Of a DNA stretch of 64,000 bases, positions 54,688 through 64,000 are shown piece after piece; position 1 is the first letter of the stretch, and each line of letters opens with the position of its first letter. Position numbers and translations under genes: made by a program. This DNA comes from Calycina herbarum (Eukaryota > Ascomycota > Leotiomycetes > Helotiales > Pezizellaceae): positions 1-64,000 of the forward strand of contig LLEY01000117.1 of assembly GCA_001414485.1 (NCBI GenBank), in the 5' to 3' direction. Under the pieces are notes generated by a model that was not told where the DNA came from, did no database searches, and saw nothing but the letters and a program-made list of their open reading frames with translations.

Positions 54688-57514
54688 ATGAAGACTTCTA
54701 GGTTTTTTGTCGGTGTTCTGGGTGTTGCCCTTTCCTGTGAGTCGAGTTGCTACCCCTCAATGCTTTAGAACACCGTCTGATTTATGGATAGCTTTTCAAG
54801 CCATTGAGGCTCAAGATTTCGCCAACCATGGCACTTATACGGAGCCTACCACGGGGATTCAGTTTTACACCAGTTATCAGACAAATGGATCGATAACTGG
54901 AAGTGGTTATAATTCCATGGTTTCAGATGGAGGATTTACCTTTGGGATGACATTGCCACCTACTGCGTTATCGGTTGACAGCAATGAGTACATTGGTCTA
55001 ATTGTTAGTTCCCCCCCCCCCCCCCCCCCCCCCCCCTCTCCAGAAACCTTACAAAAAATGCCTAATTTTCCTAGATCGGATCTACTCCAGTTGGAAAAGG
55101 CTGGAGTGGTGTCGTACACGGAGACAATTCGGGGGCATCCATGCCAAATCATTTGATACTTGTCGGATGGCCAACTGGAAATGGGAATCAAGTTGCGACA
55201 TCGTTTCGTTATTCAACGTACGTAAACCAAACCCTTCACACAGATCTACTTGCATCTAATCTAACCTTCAATCAGGGGATACCAACCACCAACAACCTAC
55301 GGTGGAAGTGCCAAACTCACGCAGATATATTCTAGCGTCAACGAAACCAATTGGGTCCTCGTTTACAGATGCCAAAACTGTTTTATCTTCGACGAGCCAA
55401 CCCAAAACTCCTTCAACACTTCAACAAGTCAGCAAAACTTCAAGCAAGGATGGGCACAAGGCACAAAAGCACCAGCAGATAAAACGAATCCAAACTCTGG
55501 CATCGAACAACACGACAATGGTATGGGCGTCTTCGTAGTAGAAGTAAGATCGGCAACTCACGTATCCTATTCCGAATGGGCGACCAAGACTGCCACTGGG
55601 CCAGTCGCGACAGGAACTTCTACTACCACAGTACCTTTCTCTTCTATCCCAGTCCCTACGCAGACGAGTTACGATTATATTGTTGTTGGGGCTGGAGCTG
55701 GAGGCATTCCAATGGCAGATAAACTTTCGGAGTCTGGAAAATCAGTACTGCTTATTGAAAAGGGAGTTGCTTCTAGTGCAAGGTGGGGTGGGACCATAAG
55801 ACCGGAGAATCACTGGCTGGATGGACAAAATTTGACATGGTTTGATATTCCGGGAGAGTGTAATCGCATTTGGAATGGTGGAACTGCAGGGGTTACTTGT
55901 AATGATATCGATCAGTAAGTATCCCTCTCCCCCGATTTGAAACTCTTGGATGAGGGGCTTCTTCGTTGCCTTCGAAACCCGCTCGCTAACTCAAACTCTC
56001 ACTTCACAGAATGGCAGGCTGCATTCTCGGAGGTGGAACCGCAGTAAACGCTGGTCTTTGGTGGAAACCGAATCCTTCAGACTGGGATGTAAATTTCCCA
56101 GCCGGCTGGAAAGCTTCTGACATGGCGTCAGCAACCGAGCGTGTATTTTCGCGAATTCCGGGGACTGATCACCCCTCCATGGACGGAAAGAGATATCTCC
56201 AATCTGGATTTGATGTCGTTTCTGAAGGCCTTGCAGCGGCTGGTTGGAAAGGTGTCACTGCCAATGATGTTCCCGCAGAGAAAAATAGGACTTTTGCTCA
56301 TGCACCACGTAAGAAATCTCATTCCTTATTCCCCCCGGATTTCTTATGATGAAACATTGACAGGATATTTCACCATGTATCTTTTGTTCTTGTTTGTTTA
56401 AGAATGCGATTGCTAACCAGCTGAAGATATGTTCTCCAATGGCGAACGTGGCGGACCAATGGCCACTTATCTCGTTTCAGCAAACGGGAGAACCAACTTC
56501 CATCTCTGGCTAAATACCAGTGTGGAAAGGATTAACCGAGACGGAGGTCACGCTACGGGCCTCAACGTAATTCCAACCAATAACGGTGGTCGTTTTGGTA
56601 CCGTTCCTCTTGCTCCTAAAGGCCGAGTCATCCTTTCCGCGGGTGCTTTCGGGACACCAAAACTCTTGTTCCGAAGTGGTATTGGACCTACCGATCAACT
56701 AGAAGTAGTAAAGTCTAGTGCGGATGGTGCAACGATGATTGACCAAAAGCAATGGATTAACCTCCCCGTCGGTTACAACTTGAACGACCATCTAAACACC
56801 GATACAGTTATTTCCCACCCGAATGTCAGTTATTACGACTGGCCAGCCGCATGGCTAACTCCCATCGAAGACGATAAAACCAAGTATTTGACTCAAAGAA
56901 GCGGCCCACTCGCCCAGGCAGCTCCCAATATCAATCCTATCATGTGGGAAGAAGTAACCGGTCCCGACGGAATAGTTCGCCACATGCAATGGCAAGCGCG
57001 AGTTGAAGGCTCAAACGGTATTCAAAACGGGAACTCCATGACCCTCTCTCTATACCTAGGACGCGGAGAAGTTTCCCGTGGACGAATCACAATCCAAAAA
57101 GGTCTCAACATGATCGTCTCCACTCTCCCCTACGGAGATCCCAATGACATGGCTGCAGTGGCAACAGCGATCGACAACATGGTTGCAACACTCAGACCAG
57201 TTCCTGGTCTAGTGTGGAACCTTCCTGCTAATGGAACTTCCGGTGCTGATTATTTGAAAACGATCGAGCTAACATATGCAAATATTGGATCGAGGAGAGC
57301 GAACCATTGGTTGGGAACGGCCAAGCTGGGCACGGATAGTGCGCTTAAGGGGGGAACTAGCGTGGTTGATACTGATACCAAGGTTTATGGGACGGATAAT
57401 ATCTTTGTGGCGGATGCTAGTATTTTCCCTGGTCAAGTTACGACAAATCCTAGTGCGCTTATTGTTACAGCGAGTGAGCACGCTAGTGAGAGGATTCTGG
57501 CTTTGCCTGTTTAG
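54688..57514 (+). CDS. Cellobiose dehydrogenase (cytochrome-flavin)
   Basis: Six exons (54688-54736, 54792-55003, 55075-55217, 55276-55914, 56010-56308, 56427-57514) join in phase to 722 residues. A signal peptide (MKTSRFFVGVLGVALS) is followed by the N-terminal b-type cytochrome domain (YTEPTTGIQFYTSYQTNGSI, GMTLPP, SMPNHLILVGWPTGNGNQ). After a Ser/Thr/Pro linker comes the GMC flavodehydrogenase, with FAD-binding GAGAGG at about 273-278, GERGGPMATYLVSA, and the C-terminal NHWLGTAKLG with the expected catalytic His, ending VTTNPSALIVTASEHASERI. No cellulose-binding module follows, so it is a CBM-less ascomycete form. It oxidises cellobiose to the lactone and passes electrons to lytic polysaccharide monooxygenases. 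Intron 2 contains a run of 26 C (55011-55036). Confidence 0.95.
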
Positions 57515-57870
57515 AGGATGTTTTGATTTGTTTGGGAAGGTGGGGAATGTGGTTTTGAAATATGAAATAAATTAGAAGTGGTTTTCTACAATCTATGATG
57601 CGTAATTCTCTGTCCATCTCTGTTAAACATTATAGGCCGATTGTTTAAGGTTAACTGCAGAGGAAATCTTCACTATTACGAGCCCATAGAACCGCCCACA
57701 CTGGCCTTAACAACGACCAGCTCCTCTGAGAGAACATAAATTTCATGATTTATGAAGAGAAAAACATTGATGCTCTAATGTGAGGATGTTGGAAAGTGTG
57801 TTTTCAATCCTTCCAACCCTTCCCGAATCATATACCTCTACCGCCCTAGACGAGTCTGCGCAATTTTAGG
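57515..57870. other. Convergent 3' region
   Basis: It lies between the cellobiose dehydrogenase and the NLR gene. No gene is seen. Confidence 0.5.
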
Positions 57871-60800
57871 TCATTTATATTGAAAACGAGAACCAAACCG
57901 TGAACGCTTTGTTTGTGGTTGCTCTTCATTTCCTACCTCGAGTCGTCTCTTACTTGGCGATTCCGAATAGGTACTGTGCGTAGAGGGAAACGAACAGAAG
58001 AGATTATCTCTCATGTCCGTGCGAGTGAACAATTGGTCGGGGTTATAAAGCTGAAAGTAGCGCTCGATATCGCACCCAAGATCTCTCGCCACTGCGAGGA
58101 GTTTTTCTGTGACAGCTGCTATCATGGTCCCTTGAGCATTTGTTTCAATTGGAGCATACTGTTTGATTTCCCCAAGGAAGTATCCCAGTCCGAAAGAACC
58201 CAAGCGGTGATAGATCTCGTTAAATCCGTCAATGTCGGCATTATTGTTCTTTTGGGTATAATGTAGATTCAAATCTGCACCAGCGGCGAGGATAGAATCC
58301 AAAGTATCCATACATACTTTTTGGCAGGAAAGGTCTTTAATCAACAACAAAGACCACAAAAAACCCGCAAATCCGGTAGGAAACGAGACATTATCATCAT
58401 TCCAAGTAGGGACATTGGGATCTGCCCTATGGCTAAGCATCACTGGAATCACATCTAAACCGAGAATCACTTTGAACCTTGAAGTATTCGAATTGTGTTT
58501 GAATAAGATTGTTTTTCTTAGCAATTCATTCCAAGGACTGGTCTCCTGCATGTCTTCGCAAGCAAAAATTTGGTGTGGGTCAAACCCAAATTCAAGGAGA
58601 AATCGTAGGAGTTTTATCATTTGATTTGTGTCTGGTAGAGGAGCTGAGGTTGGGCTGTCTGGACGTGTAGAAACCCCCAGAATATTATCGATGCAGTAAC
58701 ACAAGACCGGCTTTCGGAGACCTGCGAAATAATTGGAGTCTTTTCCCAGACTATGACAAATGTGGGCTGTCGAACACATCTGCACAGCTACCTCTTGGAA
58801 AATGTGGCGAAAAGACGTATGATTCTCAATCGCATCTAGGAGCTCCAAAGCGCACGCGTTATCGATGACTTTGCTAGCGTGAAAGAAAGCTTGCTGGAGA
58901 GTTCCCTCAAGTTGCTGTGTATCATGGATGTGCTTAACAGTGTTCTTGGTATATTGAACATATGCCGTAAAGGCCTTCAGAATAGAAAGATGCACATCAT
59001 AACCTTTACGGGATTTAGTGTCTAGATAATGCGACATCTCATTGGTCCCTAAGTAATCTCTGACTGTTCTGTAAAGGAACTCGACATTTTTGGATGCTTT
59101 ATTAACTTCCAGAAGACCACGGCATCGTGCGTTAATCCGGCGAGTTATTTGGCTATGCAATTGATCTGCTTGTTGTTCATTCCAAGCTAGACATCCTGGT
59201 TTCATAGCATATCCTGTATCTTCATATTCCTTGTCGTGGAAACTGTAAATGACTATATGCACTGGTCGGGGCGTAGCCAATGCTAAACGCAAGGTGGTTG
59301 CCATCTTGTTGTGATAGAATGGCTCCACTGATTCGAGAATTTGCTTAAAAAATGGTTCCAGATCGGCGGGGATATTGTCGAGTCTTCTCTGCAAATCAGA
59401 AAAACAATCATATTCAGCGAGACCATTTCGTAGTCGTTGCGTAACCAGGAAAACCCAGAGAAAGACCCCGGCTGCTTTTTCTGTTATGTGTTCAATCAAC
59501 AACCGAGGGTTTTCCACCTCATCTTTGAGTTGGACCCATCAGGGGTGTCGCTCGAGCCTGTCTTGGACATATCGTTGAATGTCGCCTCGCGTCACATCAT
59601 GCATATACATCTTATTCAAGGTATTACAGCCGAAATAATCCTCAAAGACATTCCGAGGTCGACTTGAAACGCAAAGTTTCACATGCGATGAACGTGATAA
59701 ATCCTTTAACCCTTGGCAGAAATCGACATAATCTCCTTCGAATTCATCAAGGCCATCAACGAAGAAACAGAACTTCACTGGGAGGTTTTGGTCATCCCCA
59801 ATACGCGTCAAAACTTCCTGGAGCTCTTTGGTATTCCATACTTCGTGATCAAGTCGATCTAGCGTCATTGACCAGCGCCTTGTACAAGATGCTTCAATTA
59901 AACCAGGAACTTTTCGAAATATCTCATATAATAAGGTCCGGAGAAGACCCTGTCGTGATCGTTGCATTGGTGTACCGGCGCTCCAGAAAAAATGGCTCGC
60001 AAAGATTATCGGTTTTGGATGTGACCACGAAATCAGGGCGTTTCGAGTATGAATTTGTTCCGTAATGAACTTCATAAAAGTTGACTTTCCTGAACCAGGT
60101 TTGCCAGAGATCCAAAAAATATCATCTTCATCATAAAGCCACTTTCGCACGCGCCCCGCGTCTTTGGCAACCACTTGGTTATTGGAGGGACCAAAAACCC
60201 AACCGAAGGTCTGCTCGTGCGGCTCGGATACAGAGCTGTATCTGTCGTACAGAGTCTCAAACCGAAGGGTGTTGATGATTGCTTTCTGTTTCTTGATAGA
60301 GTTCAAGGATAGAGACAACTTGGACATTTGATCCTCAATGATTGCGATATCGTCTGGCTGGGTGGATGGATTCGACTCTATCTTGGTGATGCGTTTTCCG
60401 AGCGATCGAATCATATCACCAATCTCTCCAATCTTGGAAGTTTGCTGAATTGTCAGATTGACGCACTCTTGTTGTAGTGAGATGAACTGCCGGTTGTAAT
60501 CCCTCTGCCAGAAACTAGAACCGTTATCAGCAACGAGAGCTTTATTGTCTTTTCTTATGTGCCTCCCAATTGCTGGGATTTTAATTTAATAACCACATAC
60601 CTTGCCAGTGCACCTATATGAAGCGTTAATGTGGTCTGGGCATGGTGTAGTGTTTTTTTCTAGAGCGGTAATTTCATCCCTCTTCCAAACAGTTTTCAAC
60701 GCAATCTTGAAGCTCTTTCAGCGCCCATTAGCTCCATCTCTCCCCTTCAGCTGTTGTAAGATCTCTAGGAGTTTGTTACAATCGTTTTGGCAAAACTTCG

Positions 60801-61059
60801 ACAGGCTTTGGATTGCGACAATGTGGTTGCTAAAATTCGAATTTCTCTGAACGATATTGTCCTCATCCACGGGCTCGGATGCCCCGAGCTTTGTGCTTAA
60901 ATCCAGAATATCCGTGGACGTGTTTTCGAATACGAGGACATCGTTTGCTGTTCCCGTTACAGAACTATGGACTTCCCTGGTTGTCGAAATGAGGCTGGCA
61001 GCAAATGTGACAAATTGTACGATGTTTCCAGCAAGACTGATCGCCGTTAGAGGGTCCAT
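57871..61059 (-). pseudogene. NLR-like NACHT protein with two in-frame stop codons
   Basis: The start at 61059 gives MDPLTAISLAGNIVQFVTFA, the N-terminal domain usual for fungal NACHT proteins. It runs to GANGR, then TGA (60718-60720) where the family has Trp (RWKSF), and continues KSFKIALKTVWKRDEI in the same frame. A probable intron (donor GTGCAC in 60605-60620, acceptor TTCTAG near 60525) leads to FWQRDYNRQFISLQQE. The NACHT has a P-loop, FWISGKPGSGKSTF, and Walker B, FCFFVDGLDEF. At 59539-59541 another TGA interrupts ERHP-stop-WVQLKDEVENP, after which the frame is open for 548 codons (DUF7791-like region, then degenerate ankyrin-like ADPNVPTW and LAAGADLNL) to 57871. NLRs act in allorecognition and immunity. 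As read, this one is broken or a recent null. Confidence 0.8.
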
Positions 61060-62698
61060 CTCGAGAACGGCTTGACAATGGACATGCGAATTCTGAGCTG
61101 AAGGATCTAGAACAGAGCAGGTGGTGGGTGTCCACAATGGCCGGTAGATGTCTTGATGATTTTCGGGCAAGGAGGCTGCACTCACCACGGCTACACGACG
61201 CCGGCCGAAACCGATGGGTCCCGTCACATCTGTTAAATAAATTACACAAGTTTAAACGATGGAGATCATTTATAACATGGATCTTTTTCCACAGCCCGTT
61301 TTGAAAAAAGAGAATCATTTTGTTTGGTTTGTTCGATAAGTTTCGTGACTCTTTTGGCTCTAAAATTGCTTGCTCGATAACTGCTATCTTACCTACTTGC
61401 TACTCTTTATTACACAAACCCTCCGAGCTCGGCACGTAGTGAAATAGAACAGCGACTTTTCTCTACACATCAACTTTCAAGTATTCTGCAAACACTGACG
61501 AAATAAGTAATTAGATAATAAATCGTATGGCTAGTCTTACTCTCGCTTACGCTCCCGGCTCTATTTTTTATGCTTCCAACTACTTTATAGGAGATCCCGA
61601 AAAAAGAAATTAAATCTCTACAGCTTCATCTCATATTTGTGGTTCGTTAGAATATTTGAACAAGATTTTAGGCCTCTGCAGCGTACATCGATATCCTATT
61701 CCGGGAACTTGGAGTCTCTTGAGTAAACCTAAAAGCCGAGATAATATTTGTGCCTCGAGAAGAAGCCACTGAGCGAAGAGAGACGGAAACAAGTTCAGAC
61801 CTTTCGGCACTCTGTAAACCAACCGGCTAATCTATTCTATCCCGAGTTAAGGTCACATCAAATAGTACGAAAACAACTAGTATTCATTCCACTCGTGAGA
61901 GCCAAAAGCATTTTCAGGATTCTAATTGAGTCCAGGAACAGGAGTGGAAAAATCTTTATAGTAGCTTATGACTAAGAGGGTGTTTGAGGGTAAATTAGAA
62001 TTTAAGTAAGGTCTTTGACTGCTTCTCCCTCTATTTATTTACTATTTGTAGGTTTCTTGATTTAAAGACGTGCCAGGTCATGTTTAAATTTTCCCCCGAA
62101 CTATTTATAGAACAGAGCTCTCATCTTAAAACTAACCAGAGTTGCTTGGAAGTAGAATGGAACTATTTCTATACAATTTCGCTTTTGCACAATTCTCAAC
62201 TCAACCATCTGTCCTACCTCTTCCAAGCCTGAAAGTTAGAAAACACGGAGTAGATAGTTTTCTACAAAAGTAATACTTTAAACAAACGTATATATAAGAC
62301 CCATTTCGACTAAGTTTACTTCAGCTCTAATTTACTAAACAAAATATTTCAAACCACGCTCTGACTTACATATCTTCGTCAATTACATTCTTACCCACCT
62401 ATAGCAAATCCTTCTCACCTCTCTCTTGCTTACAAAAAGAGATGAACAACAGAAGAAACGAACTCTCGGTCGCGAGCAAGAAGTCTCCTGATTTTAAACT
62501 AAATTCTTTTGGAGGCTTTAGATATAAATAGAACGACTTTCATACTTTTCTCGCTTGACTCAAGCGAGCAATCTCCTACATCTCTGTTGGGATAGCTTCT
62601 TCTCTTCCCCAGATCATCAGAAATTTGATTGAAAGGCACAATATAGCGGCAAGTATAAGACATTGAAAGAGAGCAACATGGAAGATGGGAAGAAAGCA
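61060..62698. other. Gene-poor region
   Basis: AT-rich, with no supported gene. The first few hundred bases are the NLR upstream region. Confidence 0.5.
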
Positions 62699-62914
62699 CA
62701 CCAGGGGCTGCAGGAATTCGTGACTGTTAGCCTGTGATAGTTTCTCTTCCATGATTGTTCTAACACTTCTAGGAGAACGGGGATCTTTTTAATTTGATTA
62801 TTCTAATTGTTTAGGCTAACGAGATTAATTTTCCTAGTCTTGCTCGAACACTCACAGGAGAAGATAGCTGGCTTTCTATTATTAGTTAGTCGTGAATTCC
62901 TGCACCCCCTGGTG
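62699..62914. mobile_element. Small inverted-repeat element (MITE-like)
   Basis: The ends of about 28 bp are inverted: CACCAGGGGCTGCAGGAATT at the left and its near-complement at the right, ending CCCCCTGGTG. GCA flanks both sides (62696-62698, 62915-62917), a possible 3-bp duplication. The interior is AT-rich and non-coding. Confidence 0.65.
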
Positions 62915-64000
62915 GCAGAAACACAAGATACTATCGCGACAGAGGCCTAATGAATCAGAAGACGAAGAACGAATGTTTTCGCGATCCGACGGGCCAAAGA
63001 CCCGAAATAATAATAGAAAAAATGTTATGTTCGTTTTACCAACAGTTGACCAGAAGCAAAACAAAAAACAGAGTAACAATAACCCACCTCTCGGGATACG
63101 TCTACATCCAAAACCATTCCAACATCTCCACTTGCCAATTCTTGAATCAAAGACAGACGAGTAACTTCTAAACATGCCCTTTTCCCCAGAAATAATTGCC
63201 TAGAGAAGACTTCCGCATGCAAAGAATGTCAAAGAACAAAGTAAATGAAATAGGCACATAGCTCTCCCAAATTAATCTAAAAAGACCGAAGACGAAGCAA
63301 TTGAATCTTCGAGGTCGAAGATCCAAACCGTGTAAGAGATCCGAGCATAACTCTCCGGCACCTACTTTCCCTTAGATTGTGCAAATCAAACTAGGGCAAT
63401 ACAATGCATTGTCCAAGACAGCTTAGAAGAATAAGTTTGTTTTCTTGATTCTCCTAACCTTCTAGAATAATTGCTACGATTGTCCGAAAATATTATGCAT
63501 AATATGATAGAAGAATGCCGGAGAGTAATGCTCGAATCTGTTAACTAAAGTATGTCCATTTCAACCCACATTTTGAATCGGCGAAACCGCATCAAAAACC
63601 ACACTTTTAAACAAAATATCATCTGTAAAAGTTGGCGGGCGATTCGTCCCCGAAGATGTACTTTCCAAAGCCTAAACGATTCGCCTCCTTTCATCCCTCT
63701 TGGAAAATTCGAGGTAAGGAGCGAGACCCAACTAGGATGATCATAAGAATCTCCCACCTGAGCGGGGATCCTCTTATACTTCATTCGGCTTCCAGTCATG
63801 GTGACAATGCCGGCTACTCCACCATTGATGCCCTCACCCCGACAACCCATCATCCCAATACCCAACCCGATCAGACCCAGCTCATCAACTCGTTCAAGTT
63901 CGAAGGCTTAGCCCCAAGTTCCGCCACGCCACCCTTCACAGAATTCAGAACAAATAGCTCATGCAAGTGAACCAGCTCCGTAGACACACTCTTCGTACTT
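62915..64000. other. Gene-poor right edge
   Basis: Only short frames on both strands, with no motif or splice support. The last 300 bp have slightly more gene-like composition and could be the edge of something continuing outside the window. Confidence 0.45.

Overview
This is 64 kb of a filamentous ascomycete genome. The short introns (about 50-100 bp, mostly GT..AG with CTAAC/CTGAC-like branch sites), the gene content and the mutation pattern in repeats all point that way. A Leotiomycetes-like plant-associated or saprotrophic fungus is my inference. The window mixes ordinary single-copy genes with a mobile, decayed accessory compartment.

Layout. 0-3 kb: a nested pair of small DNA elements, a coding relic, and a DUF3445 heme-dependent N-demethylase-like gene whose two introns are both GC-AG. 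3-18 kb: copies of a small secreted cysteine-rich family, interrupted by a 150-bp-LTR Copia retrotransposon (4558-15921) that itself carries a chromodomain Gypsy element (9209-14680). The Gypsy copy sits in the codons of the Copia reverse-transcriptase catalytic loop. Both elements have perfect 5-bp target duplications and are full of CpA-to-TpA (RIP-type) stop codons. 18-25 kb: a cytochrome P450 with an early stop, an NLR N-terminal fragment split by a hAT-like element, and an intact GH3 beta-glucosidase. 26-31 kb: a clean copy of the small element from the window start, two more copies of the secreted family in tandem, and an F-box/2EXR-like protein. 33-36 kb: a 716-residue membrane protein. 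36.5-39 kb: a HET-domain pseudogene. 39.8-47 kb: a small probably mitochondrial protein, an NmrA-like reductase, a previously hidden 8-cysteine secreted peptide gene and a copper tyrosinase. 48.5-53.2 kb: a low-complexity protein with an N-myristoylation signal and one apparent frameshift, a TIR element and an F-box-like protein. 54.7-57.5 kb: a full cellobiose dehydrogenase. 57.9-61.1 kb: a NACHT (NLR) gene with two in-frame TGA codons. 61-64 kb: no gene seen.

How it fits together. Beta-glucosidase and cellobiose dehydrogenase act on cellulose breakdown products. Tyrosinase makes quinones and melanin. The HET gene and both NLR genes belong to the fungal self/non-self recognition repertoire, and all three are broken here. 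The most unusual content is the expanded secreted cysteine-rich family (at least five copies plus a 5' head fragment). At least one copy carries the same RIP-type changes as the neighbouring transposons.
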